From: an uncultured Asticcacaulis sp.
GTDB taxonomy: Bacteria > Pseudomonadota > Alphaproteobacteria > Caulobacterales > Caulobacteraceae
DNA: 13,684 bases
Assembly (NCBI GenBank): GCA_946480525.1
Contig: CAMLLA010000068.1
Location: 1 to 13,684 of the forward strand
Reading direction: 5' to 3'
The position numbers and the translations under genes were made by a program. Shown here one piece after another: positions 1-6,328 of the stretch. Under the pieces are notes generated by a model. It was not told the origin of the DNA. It ran no database searches and saw only the letters and a program-made list of their open reading frames with translations. Each line of letters opens with the position of its first letter. Positions within the stretch are counted from its first letter, which is position 1.

Positions 1-1
1 C

Positions 2-295
2 ACGCTGAAACAGGCGCGCGCGGCCGCGCCCCGGTCGCTTGAGCTGGAAGGCCATGTCAGCGAAGCCGACATCCGCGCCTTGCCGGGCATCCGTCATGTC
101 GAAGCCTCCGGGCCGGGAGAGGAGGGGGCGCATCTGTGGCATTGCGAACTGGAGCCGGGCGCCAGTCCTCATGCGGCGCTCAAGGCCGCGTTTCTGAAGG
201 GGCTCGACATCACGCGCTTCGAAGCGCGCGAACCCAGCCTGCACGACGCCTTTATCGTCCTGACCAATTCACCAGCCGGGGGCAGCCATGTCTAA
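2..295 (+). CDS. ABC transporter ATP-binding protein, C-terminal end only (partial, NatA-like)
   Basis: The frame is open from the first bases of the window and ends at TAA 293-295, leaving the last 97 residues. The ATPase core (Walker A, signature, Walker B) lies outside the window, so the call rests on the tail and on the neighbour. The tail ends in the pattern EPSLHDAFIVLT, which is typical of the C-terminal extension of NatA/CcmA-type export ATPases, where a conserved E-P-S-L-(E/H)-D-x-F segment follows the nucleotide-binding domain. The stop codon overlaps the permease start by 8 bases, indicating translational coupling. The protein would sit on the cytoplasmic face and power the NatB-like permease. 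Substrate is unknown. An ATPase of the same fold serving a different substrate would look identical here. Confidence 0.85.
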   Translation, partial: TLKQARAAAPRSLELEGHVSEADIRALPGIRHVEASGPGEEGAHLWHCELEPGASPHAALKAAFLKGLDITRFEAREPSLHDAFIVLTNSPAGGSHV

Positions 296-1616
296 GACGT
301 TCCTGATCGCGCGGCGCGAATACCTGGCCTTTGTGCGGACGGTCGGATTCTGGCTGTCCCTGTTCACCCTGCCGACCATATTTGCCGCCAGCGTCTTTAT
401 TCCGATGATGATGCGGCAGTCCGAACCTGTGCAGACCGTCGCGGTCATGGACCTGACCGGCGACGGCATTCGCGGCGATATGGAGGCCATCATCCGTGCC
501 CAGGCGCCCAAGGGCAAGGACCGCGGCATGTTCGACAATGGCGGACTTAAGCTGGTCGCCACGCCGCCCGAACTCAGTGACGTCGCGACCGTGCCCGAAG
601 CCGAGGCGAAGATCGCCGGCGTGCTGGCGTCGGGCCAGGTGGACACGGTGGTGATTGCCAGCGATACCGGCGACCGGTTGAGCTTCCGCATCTGGTCCGT
701 CGGGGCGCGCAAGGGCAGCGTGCAGAGCCTGGTATTGTGGGACCTGCACGGCCTGCAATATTACAAGATGGCGCGTATGAACGGCATCGACCCGAAACTG
801 GCGCATGACATGCGGGACTCGCGCGCCGATATCGTCAGCCTGACGCCGCAAAGCGTCGCCGAGCCGAAGAAGGACGGGTTCGCGGAAGGCTTCCGCGACA
901 ATGGCGGCAAATTCATCGGCATCGCCTTCAGCTATATTACCTGGGTGTCGATCTTTTCGTCGTCGATGATCCTGCTGGGATCGGTCATCGAGGAGAAGTC
1001 GAGCAAGGTGCTTGAGGTCCTCCTGTCGTCGGCCTCAGCCGAATCGATTCTTCTGGGCAAGGTCCTCGGCGTGGCGGGCGTCATGCTGACTGTTGCGGCG
1101 CTATGGGCGGCGACGGCCGCGACGCTCAGCTATTACGGCTTCAGCGTCATGCCGCCCGAAACGGCCAGGGACGTGCAGGCGGTTCTGACCGGCCTGTTCT
1201 CTCCGACCCACATCGCGCTCCTGCTCACCTATTTCATGGGCGGCTATCTGATGTTCGGGGTCTTCTTCGCGGCCGTGGGCGCCTTCTGTGAAACGCAGAA
1301 GGACGCGCAGGCCATTATCGGTCCGACGACCATCGTGCTTATGATCCCGATGATGATGATGCAGGTGGCGTTTACCTCACCGGACCTGCCCATGCTGAAG
1401 TACATGTCGTGGTTTCCGTTGTTCACGCCTTTCCTGATGCCGCTGCGGCTTAGCCAGAACCTGCCGTGGTGGGAAATCGCCGGGACGCTGATGGGCATGG
1501 CCGTGGTCGGGCTATTCATGATCAATATGGGCCGTCGCGCCTTCCGTCACGGCGCGCTCTCTGGCGCCAAGCTGTCGTGGGGCAACCTTCTGGGGCTTGG
1601 GAAGCGGGAAGTCTGA
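288..1616 (+). CDS. ABC-2 type transporter permease, NatB-like
   Basis: This 442-residue inner-membrane protein is the likely partner of the ATPase whose end overlaps its ATG. Topology seen in the sequence: one N-terminal membrane helix at about residues 21-41, a large extracytoplasmic domain to about 205, then five or so hydrophobic helices from 209 to 420. Residues 235-248 read EEKSSKVLEVLLSS, followed by LLGKVLG, which is the hallmark of the ABC2_membrane_3 / NatB family (the cytoplasmic coupling segment after the second helix). Family members export Na+, drugs, lipids or peptides, and the sequence does not say which. The start at 288 is supported by the overlap with the upstream stop. The gene ends directly against the stop codon of the convergent GH43 gene, with no spacer. 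Confidence 0.9.
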   Translation: MSKTFLIARREYLAFVRTVGFWLSLFTLPTIFAASVFIPMMMRQSEPVQTVAVMDLTGDGIRGDMEAIIRAQAPKGKDRGMFDNGGLKLVATPPELSDVATVPEAEAKIAGVLASGQVDTVVIASDTGDRLSFRIWSVGARKGSVQSLVLWDLHGLQYYKMARMNGIDPKLAHDMRDSRADIVSLTPQSVAEPKKDGFAEGFRDNGGKFIGIAFSYITWVSIFSSSMILLGSVIEEKSSKVLEVLLSSASAESILLGKVLGVAGVMLTVAALWAATAATLSYYGFSVMPPETARDVQAVLTGLFSPTHIALLLTYFMGGYLMFGVFFAAVGAFCETQKDAQAIIGPTTIVLMIPMMMMQVAFTSPDLPMLKYMSWFPLFTPFLMPLRLSQNLPWWEIAGTLMGMAVVGLFMINMGRRAFRHGALSGAKLSWGNLLGLGKREV

Positions 1617-2666
1617 TCAGCGCCGGGGGAGCGGCCTTGGCTGCACGCCTTCCTTCGTCATCACGACCGGTTTGATCGTGCCGTCGGCGTTGAAATAGAG
1701 ATGCTCGATCGCGACTTCGCGGTGGTTGCCGTTGTCGGTGCCTAATGGCCGGCGGTGGTAGGCGATATACCAGTCGTCGGTGCCGGGAATATTGACGACC
1801 GAATGATGACCGGCGCCGCGGGCGATATGGGGGTCCTGCTCAAGAATCTTGCCGATCCTCTTGAACGGCCCAAAGGGCGAGGTGCTCATGGCGTAGGCGA
1901 CGCTGTAGTCCGGGCCGGTCCACTCTCCTTCGGACCACATCAGGTAATAGACGCCCTTGCGCTTGACCATGAAGGAGCCTTCGACATAGGCCGGGTCAGG
2001 CGTGATCTCCTTATAGGTTTCTCCATCGGGAAACGGGATAACGCTCAAAAGGTCCGGCGCCAGGCGGACGACATTGGCGTGCTTCCAACCGCCGTAATAC
2101 ATATAGATTTCGCCGTCGTCGTCCTTGAAGACCATCTGGTCGATCGGCTGGGCACCATTGTGGATCTGCCCGATCAAGGGCCGGCCGAGTGCATCCCTGA
2201 ACGGGCCTTGGGGTTTGTCGCTGACCGCCACGCCGATGCCACCCAGCTGGTTGTTGGTCTTGATGTCGTTGGCGCCAAAGAAGAGGTAGTACTTGCCGTT
2301 ATGTTCGACGGCCGACGGCGCCCAGACGGCATAGGCCGCCCAGCTGACATCCTTCACATCCAGTACGAAGTCATGGCGTTTCCAGTGGACCAGGTCATCG
2401 GAAGAGAAGGCGTCGAGAAAGGTCTGGGGCAGGAACGGCGGATAAATGCCCTGCGCCCTCTGCCATTTCTGACCGGCACTCAGGGTTTTCGACGCGCGCG
2501 GCGTTCCGGAATGATCGGAATAGGTCGGGTAAATCCAGTATTTCCCTGCGAATACCCGGATTTCCGGATCTGCGTACCAGCCTTCCACGGCGGGGTTTGC
2601 CGCATGTGCCGGCGCGCCGGAAGCGAGGGACAGGAAAAGGGATGCCGTCAGGGCGTGTCGAAACAT
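1617..2666 (-). CDS. Secreted glycoside hydrolase family 43 protein
   Basis: This 349-residue protein has a signal peptide (residues 1-22, cleavage after AHA) followed by a single GH43 five-bladed beta-propeller. The three catalytic acids can be placed: the base D33 in YADPEI, the pKa-modulating D176 in PIDQMVF, and the acid E229 in VEGSF. The conserved histidine near the active site is in GAGHHSVV (287-288). WAPSAVEHNGKYYLFF (116-130) is also a standard GH43 blade motif. GH43 enzymes release arabinose, xylose or related sugars from plant hemicellulose or pectin, and the exact specificity cannot be read here. The length fits a one-domain enzyme without a carbohydrate-binding module. AGGTG lies upstream of the ATG. 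There is no transporter or regulator for sugars beside it, so it appears to be a single gene. Confidence 0.93.
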   Translation of the reverse strand: MFRHALTASLFLSLASGAPAHAANPAVEGWYADPEIRVFAGKYWIYPTYSDHSGTPRASKTLSAGQKWQRAQGIYPPFLPQTFLDAFSSDDLVHWKRHDFVLDVKDVSWAAYAVWAPSAVEHNGKYYLFFGANDIKTNNQLGGIGVAVSDKPQGPFRDALGRPLIGQIHNGAQPIDQMVFKDDDGEIYMYYGGWKHANVVRLAPDLLSVIPFPDGETYKEITPDPAYVEGSFMVKRKGVYYLMWSEGEWTGPDYSVAYAMSTSPFGPFKRIGKILEQDPHIARGAGHHSVVNIPGTDDWYIAYHRRPLGTDNGNHREVAIEHLYFNADGTIKPVVMTKEGVQPRPLPRR

Positions 2667-2723
2667 GGGTCACCTGCTGAAGATGTCTCACGCTACGACA
2701 CCCGTGACGGTATCCGCTACAAC

Positions 2724-2755
2724 AAAAAACCTCCCGCCTGGACGGGAGGTTTTTT
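2724..2755 (-). terminator. Intrinsic terminator, probably bidirectional
   Basis: A perfect inverted repeat: six A, CCTCCCG, a six-base loop, CGGGAGG, six T. On the minus strand it follows the stop of the secreted low-complexity protein (2774) by 18 bases and ends in a T tract, as an intrinsic terminator should. Because both flanks are homopolymeric it can work in both directions. It separates this gene from the GH43 promoter region at 2667-2723. Confidence 0.92.
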
Positions 2756-2773
2756 ATGCGCTCAAGCCGGGTG

Positions 2774-3337
2774 TTACTGGACTTCCGGCTTGTCGGCGGC
2801 GTCCGTCGGGTTCGAATTCGTACCCGGCTTGCCTTCGTCGGGCAGCGAATCAACCGTGCTGTTCGGCAGGTTGGGTGTTTCGGTCTGCGATGGCGGCAGC
2901 GTCGAATCGTCGGTCGGGGCGACCGTATCGCCCGTAGCGGTCGACGGCGTCGGCGAAGCGACCGAACCGGCGGCAACAGAGCTGTTGTCGGTGGTGCGCA
3001 GGCCGGTGTCGCTCGATGCGGCCAGGCTGGTCGACGGCAGGCCCTGAAGCTGCTGCTGATTCAGTTCGGCGGTGATCTTGTTTGCCGCCTTGCGGCTCAT
3101 GCGGTTATTTTCGGCCTTGCTGCGGACGGGGGCAGTGGGCTCGGTCGACGCCGTATCGCTGATGCCGGTATTGGCCTGGGCGGGTTCTGCCGTGGCAACG
3201 CCGGCGTCGGTCTGCGCCTGGACTGGCGCCGCCTGGTCAGCGGTGCCGATGCTGTTGGTGCTGGTTTGGGCCTGGGCAATGCCGGCGGCAGCCAGGGTCA
3301 TTACGGCGGCGGCTGTCATCAGTTGGATCTTGAACAT
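2774..3337 (-). CDS. Secreted Thr/Ser/Pro/Ala-rich hypothetical protein
   Basis: I do not recognise a family. The protein is 187 residues from the ATG at 3337, chosen because GAGGTGAG lies just upstream and because this start exposes a clean signal peptide (MFKIQL then an Ala-rich core, cleavage after AQA at residue 23). The frame continues upstream to 3469 but that extension has no signal character. After the signal peptide the chain is low-complexity, rich in Thr, Ser, Ala, Pro, Asp and Asn, and probably disordered. The one stretch likely to form a helix is about residues 72-98 (KAENNRMSRKAANKITAELN). No cysteines and no lipobox are seen, so it is probably soluble in the periplasm or exported. 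It has its own terminator downstream and a structured leader upstream, so it is likely monocistronic. Confidence 0.7.
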   Translation of the reverse strand: MFKIQLMTAAAVMTLAAAGIAQAQTSTNSIGTADQAAPVQAQTDAGVATAEPAQANTGISDTASTEPTAPVRSKAENNRMSRKAANKITAELNQQQLQGLPSTSLAASSDTGLRTTDNSSVAAGSVASPTPSTATGDTVAPTDDSTLPPSQTETPNLPNSTVDSLPDEGKPGTNSNPTDAADKPEVQ

Positions 3338-3354
3338 AGTCTCACCTCGATTAT

Positions 3355-3415
3355 GCGCAGTCCGGAAAATCGTCCCGGGAGTTGAACCGGGACGCGTTGG
3401 GGGGAGGAACTGCGC
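3355..3415 (-). promoter_or_regulatory. Nested inverted repeats in the 5' leader of the secreted protein gene
   Basis: An outer pair GCGCAGT (3355-3361) and ACTGCGC (3409-3415) encloses an inner perfect pair CGTCCCGG (3371-3378) and CCGGGACG (3387-3394) with an eight-base loop. In the minus-strand transcript this lies 18-78 bases before the ATG at 3337, just outside the ribosome binding site. It could fold as a two-stem leader structure. No T tract follows, so it is not a terminator. Function is unknown; a leader attenuator or mRNA stabiliser is an inference. Confidence 0.4.
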
Positions 3416-3564
3416 GACAAATGAACACTCATAATATTGCCCGTTTTGGCGGATTGCCGGCCGGGCCATACACCGCCCGCCAATGCAGGCAGGAGTGGTC
3501 GCAGTGTCCTAGGTCGCGGATAAAGAGTTAAGCCGCATCACGCCGGAGGTGACAAAATCCGGGT

Positions 3565-3598
3565 AAAAAAAGCCCCGGCGCCAGTGTGGCGCCGGGGT
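3565..3598 (-). terminator. Intrinsic terminator after the RcnB-like gene
   Basis: An 11-bp perfect stem, CCCCGGCGCCA (3573-3583) against TGGCGCCGGGG (3587-3597), with a three-base loop. On the plus strand it is preceded by seven A, which become a T tract on the minus strand. It lies 25 bases past the stop of the minus-strand gene ending at 3623, so it is the terminator of that gene. Confidence 0.93.
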
Positions 3599-3622
3599 TC
3601 AGGGTATCAGGTTGTGGGCCGG

Positions 3623-4714
3623 TTACCAGACGTCGTAGATGACGTCGAGGATTTCACCGGTCCGAAGGTCGATCAGGACGGCATCCTGGCCGACGAAGAA
3701 CCAACCGCAGCCATAGGGCGGGGAGGGCAGGCCGTAATAATCCCAGTCGTAGATGCGATAGCTGTAGAAGTAGCTCGGCAGGACTTCGCCGCGCGCCCAG
3801 CGGTAGTTGTAGTAGCTGTCCGGGACCCGGTAATAGCCGCGCCCGGGGAAAAAGTAGAAGCCGAGGCGGACGCCGCTGTAGGAGCGCCAGCGGTTGTCGT
3901 TGCGGTAGTCGAAGCGTCGGCCGCCGTGGTTGCCGTTCCATCCGCCGCGATCGCGGTCGCGGTTCCAGCCGCCATTGTTCCGGTCGTTGCGATCGCGGTC
4001 CCGATCGTGATTACGTCCGTCATTATCACGGCGCCCGTCGTTGTCGCGCCGCCCGTCATTGTCACGGCGACCATCGTCGCCGCGATTGCCTTGCCAGCCG
4101 CCGTTGGGGCGTCCATCGCGCCGACCATCATTGTCCCGGTCGCGTGCCCCGCCAATGCTGCCGCCAGATGCGCCGCCGCCAGGTGTGGTGGTGCCGGGCG
4201 TGCCGTTATTGCCGCGATTACCCTGCCAGCCGCCGCCAGTGCGACCGTCGCGCTGGCCGTCATTGTCCCGGTCACGACCGCCGCGCCAGCCGCCGGAGTT
4301 CGGCGTTCCAGTCGCGCCGTCATTGCCGCGATTGCCACGCCAGCCGGAACTGCGGCCGTCATTGCTGTCGGGCGTGGCCTGGTATCCGCCATTATTGCGC
4401 GGAGAATTGTCGCGGCCGTCATTGCCACGGCTGCCGCGGCCGCCACCATCGCCTGAACTGCGGGATTGGCGGTTGCCATCGCTTTGGCGTCCGCCGCCAG
4501 AATTCCCGCTCGACCTGGGCGCTGGCGGCTGTGAGACGGGTGCGCTGGCGCGACTGCCATCGTCGCCGCGGTCGCGGTTGGGCACGCCGCGCAGGCCGCC
4601 ATGCGGTGCCTTTTCACGGTCGGCGGCAAAGCTGTATGACGGCGGGACGGCAAGGCTCATCAAAAGGATGAATGCCAGTCCGGGCACGGCCAGTTTAGCC
4701 TTTTTTGCGTTCAT
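3623..4714 (-). CDS. Secreted protein with disordered Arg/Asp/Gly/Asn repeats and C-terminal RcnB-like domain
   Basis: The ATG at 4714 is preferred over 4726 because GAGGAA lies seven bases before it, overlapping the upper ATG. This gives 363 residues. Residues 1-31 are a signal peptide (KKAKLAVPGLAFILLMSLAV core, cleavage near SFA). Residues about 35-262 are low-complexity, rich in Gly, Arg, Asp and Asn, with recurring GNRGNDG, GGWQGNRG and DNDGRR units. The last ~65 residues resemble the RcnB domain (Pfam RcnB, nickel/cobalt regulator family): WARGEVLPSYFYSYRIYDW, YYGLPSPPYGCGWF, then VLIDLRTGEILDVI. E. coli RcnB is a small periplasmic protein affecting Ni/Co homeostasis; most alphaproteobacterial members are uncharacterised, so a metal role is only a family-based guess. 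A Fur-box-like palindrome lies upstream (4780-4794). Own terminator downstream. Confidence 0.85.
   Translation of the reverse strand: MNAKKAKLAVPGLAFILLMSLAVPPSYSFAADREKAPHGGLRGVPNRDRGDDGSRASAPVSQPPAPRSSGNSGGGRQSDGNRQSRSSGDGGGRGSRGNDGRDNSPRNNGGYQATPDSNDGRSSGWRGNRGNDGATGTPNSGGWRGGRDRDNDGQRDGRTGGGWQGNRGNNGTPGTTTPGGGASGGSIGGARDRDNDGRRDGRPNGGWQGNRGDDGRRDNDGRRDNDGRRDNDGRNHDRDRDRNDRNNGGWNRDRDRGGWNGNHGGRRFDYRNDNRWRSYSGVRLGFYFFPGRGYYRVPDSYYNYRWARGEVLPSYFYSYRIYDWDYYGLPSPPYGCGWFFVGQDAVLIDLRTGEILDVIYDVW
4013..4078 (-). repeat. In-frame tandem 18-bp repeats encoding DNDGRR units
   Basis: Three to four imperfect 18-base units, seen on the plus strand as variants of CGTCATTGTCACGGCGAC, encode consecutive DDGRR-DNDGRR-DNDGRR-DNDGR in the disordered region of the RcnB-like protein. 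The period is a multiple of three, so copy number can change without a frameshift. Confidence 0.75.
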
Positions 4715-4779
4715 AGGTTTCCTCATTGTCCAGCCAGGTCACCGTTTTAGGCGGCTTTACGCGTACCTGGGACGCTGGG

Positions 4780-4794
4780 CGATAACCATTATCG
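4780..4794 (-). promoter_or_regulatory. Fur-box-like palindrome upstream of the RcnB-like gene
   Basis: CGATAA-CCA-TTATCG is a 15-base palindrome 66 bases upstream of the ATG at 4714. Read on the minus strand, CGATAATGGTTATCG matches the 7-1-7 Fur core tGATAATnATTATCa at 11 of 14 specified positions. The position suits an operator. The identity of the binding protein is an inference. Confidence 0.35.
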
Positions 4795-4974
4795 TCTTGA
4801 GCACTTTTATGACTCCGGCGATGTGAACCGAACCTGAACGGATTGCGGCCGGTTTTCGGCGGTTAAACAAGGATTGATTTCAACCGGTCTGCTGACCGAA
4901 GATGCAATTCGACTGGGTCATTAATCATGATCTTAATTCGATGCGCAGCTATGATGTGTGTATTGGTGCAAATG

Positions 4975-5000
4975 TTGACGTATAATAAGTAATTTATACT
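4975..5000 (+). promoter_or_regulatory. Putative promoter for the Sel1-repeat gene
   Basis: TTGACG at 4975-4980 matches the -35 preferred in Caulobacter. TATACT at 4995-5000 lies 14 bases later, and a perfect TATAAT sits at 4981-4986. The spacing is not ideal for a classical sigma70 pair, and the AT-rich context makes chance matches likely. Confidence 0.3.
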
Positions 5001-5184
5001 TTAAAATTTACGGACAAGTAATGGGTAAATGTTTATACATTAAGGAATATTTTAATATTAATTTGTCGTTTACATAAAAAATTCAATCTAAATTTTGATG
5101 TTAACTTTAATTTCACGGGCGGGTGTTGAAATCGTCGTTATCAACTCTTGTGGAGACGCGCCAGAACAGCGCGGCATCAAAACG

Positions 5185-5466
5185 ATGAATACGACCGAAG
5201 TCCAAACCCTTCCCCTGCCGACCCCTGAAATGTCGGGTGACGAACTTTTCCGTCTGGGCATGATGTACTCGACCGGCCAGGGCGGCGCGCCGCTCGACAT
5301 GATCTCGGCGCACATGATGTTCAACCTGGCTGCCATGCGCGGCTCGATGGAAGCCAGCGTCTATCGCCGTGAACTGTCGCGCGAAATGGACCGCGAAGAC
5401 ATCGCCGAAGCGCAAAAGGCCGCCCGCCAGTGGATCGACGCCGGCCGCATCGGCTTGGCCGCTTAA
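5185..5466 (+). CDS. Small Sel1-repeat protein
   Basis: A 93-residue protein with one Sel1-like (TPR-type) helical repeat, about residues 19-57: LFRLGMMYSTGQGGAPLD, then AHMMFNLAAMRGSMEAS. A second conserved block follows (YRRELSREMDREDIAEAQKAARQWI), which is usual in the short alphaproteobacterial Sel1 proteins. Such repeats mediate protein-protein contacts; no enzymatic residues are present. There is no signal peptide, so it is cytoplasmic. ATG 5185 is chosen because the conserved region follows it closely; the frame is open back to ATG 5095, but those 30 residues lie at the edge of the AT-rich tract and look unlike protein. Neither start has a good Shine-Dalgarno. The stop codon lies inside the first hairpin of the following gap. 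Confidence 0.82.
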   Translation: MNTTEVQTLPLPTPEMSGDELFRLGMMYSTGQGGAPLDMISAHMMFNLAAMRGSMEASVYRRELSREMDREDIAEAQKAARQWIDAGRIGLAA

Positions 5467-5490
5467 TAGCGATCAAGGATCGCTATTAAG
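5462..5490. terminator. Perfect hairpin overlapping the Sel1 stop codon
   Basis: CTTAATAGCGATC (5462-5474) and GATCGCTATTAAG (5478-5490) form a 13-bp perfect stem with a three-base loop. The TAA stop of the Sel1 gene is inside the left arm. There is no proper T tract on either side, so factor-independent termination is uncertain; it may act as an mRNA 3' end stabiliser or a Rho-independent-like barrier between the two convergent genes. Confidence 0.45.
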
Positions 5491-5497
5491 CTCATTT

Positions 5498-5580
5498 GCT
5501 TGGCGCTCAGTCGCCGCGCAGGCTTTCCTCGCATGAGCTCGGGCGCGCAGTCGCGCTTGCCAAGCCGCTTGGCGGCTTGG
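5498..5580. repeat. Hairpin-rich intergenic element, REP-like
   Basis: GCTTGGC (5498-5504) is complementary to GCCAAGC (5559-5565), and a second stem CCAAGCCG (5560-5567) / CGGCTTGG (5573-5580) uses the same right arm, so the two are mutually exclusive. Two near-copies of GCGC(T/G)CAGTCGC (from 5504 and 5544) sit inside. The gap lies between convergent genes, the usual setting for REP-type elements. Whether it is repeated elsewhere in the genome cannot be seen from here. Confidence 0.35.
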
Positions 5581-5620
5581 AGATCAGAGTTCGATATTGG
5601 GAGGTTGTGTCGTTTCGTTC

Positions 5621-6328
5621 TTAATTGAACGTGCGGTACATGAAGTAGTTCAGTATCCCACCCGGAATCAGCTGGTTGACCCACTGATCGACGAACACGC
5701 CGGCTTCGGCGATGCTGGTTCGCGGCACGAACAGGATGTCGAACCGGCGCAAGGCCGTCATCTGGCTGCGCTGCCCGTTGAGAATCGCCTTCAGGTCGAT
5801 TGCCCGCCGCATGGCCCGGCCGTCATGCCCACGCCGGATAATCACGACCTTTTTTGATTTGGCCGTGGGCAGGAAGCCGCCGGCCGCCATCACCGCCTGG
5901 AGCGCGTCCATATCTCCCTGGATTTCGACCCAGCCCGGCGCGCGCACTTCGCCGCCGACGAGCACCCGCGTCGGCGCCGTGTCGCCAGGAAAGACGCTGA
6001 CGTCCGGATAGCGCAGCACGCTGGCGTAGCGCGCGGAAATCTCCTGTTGAAGCTGCGGCACGGATTTGTAGGCCGCCATCACCTGACCGATCTGGGGCAG
6101 GGTGATGCGCCCGTCGGCGCCGACCTGGGTCTGGCGGTTGAGCTCCGGCGCCGAGGTTACGCTGATCTCAAGCTTGTCGCCGGGAAAGAACAGATAGAGC
6201 GGCTCGTCGTCCTGCCATTCCGAAAATTCGATCAGGGGGGCCTCTGCCTGACGCTGTCCCGCGCGCACGCCCACCGGCGCCATCGCGGTGGCGGTCAGGG
6301 TGGCAAGAATGAGTCGGCGCGTCAACAT
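5621..6328 (-). CDS. Polysaccharide export outer-membrane protein, Wza family (HfsD-like)
   Basis: A 235-residue protein from ATG 6328. Residues 1-23 are a signal peptide (MLTRRLIL start, cleavage near VRA). There is no lipobox cysteine, unlike E. coli Wza. A Poly_export domain spans about 45-113 (LFFPGDKLEISV; GADGRITLPQIGQV; YPDVSVF). An SLBB-like domain follows from about 121 (VLVGGEVRAPGWVEI; AVMAAGGF; RRFDILFVPRT). The C-terminal segment AEAGVFVDQWVNQLIPGG (207-224) resembles the amphipathic helix that forms the outer-membrane pore in Wza. It would be the exit channel for the exopolysaccharide handled by the divergent genes. The frame is open to 6508, but that extension precedes the signal peptide and is rejected. 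No clear Shine-Dalgarno. Short proteins of this kind are typical of the Caulobacter holdfast HfsD; the symbol is withheld because synteny differs. Confidence 0.9.
   Translation of the reverse strand: MLTRRLILATLTATAMAPVGVRAGQRQAEAPLIEFSEWQDDEPLYLFFPGDKLEISVTSAPELNRQTQVGADGRITLPQIGQVMAAYKSVPQLQQEISARYASVLRYPDVSVFPGDTAPTRVLVGGEVRAPGWVEIQGDMDALQAVMAAGGFLPTAKSKKVVIIRRGHDGRAMRRAIDLKAILNGQRSQMTALRRFDILFVPRTSIAEAGVFVDQWVNQLIPGGILNYFMYRTFN

Larger units (their letters stand above)
4715..5184. other. Long intergenic region with a strongly AT-rich core
   Basis: No gene is supported here. The left part (4715-4860) is the divergent leader of the RcnB-like gene and holds the palindrome at 4780-4794. From about 4915 the composition changes sharply: 4981-5100 has about 22 G or C in 120 bases (18%), against a clearly GC-rich background. 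It contains promoter-like motifs for the plus-strand Sel1 gene and two TTAA-N8-TTAA arrangements (4921-4936 and 5040-5055). A plus-strand reading frame could start at ATG 5095, but that extension has no ribosome binding site and no domain content. Confidence 0.7.

Noticed and set aside
1755..3047. Long plus-strand open frame of 430 codons
   Set aside because: It is antisense to the GH43 gene, whose signal peptide and catalytic residues are clear, and it runs through the terminator at 2724-2755. It has no recognisable domain.
3360..3415. tRNA gene on the minus strand, suggested by the TTCAACT loop
   Set aside because: No D arm, anticodon arm or matching acceptor stem can be placed around it, so only the T-arm resemblance remains.
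3584..4456. Plus-strand Ala/Val-rich open frame of 290 codons, and other frames over the same stretch
   Set aside because: These are by-products of the repetitive GC-rich coding sequence of the RcnB-like gene on the other strand. The low-complexity Ala/Val or Arg/Pro composition mirrors the repeats.
4921..5055. TTAA-N8-TTAA arrangements as CtrA binding sites
   Set aside because: The CtrA consensus has a seven-base spacer. Both pairs here have eight, and TTAA is frequent by chance in such AT-rich DNA.
4915..5150. AT-rich tract as a replication origin
   Set aside because: No cluster of DnaA boxes, no iterons and no replication genes are nearby. One TTATCAACT is too weak.
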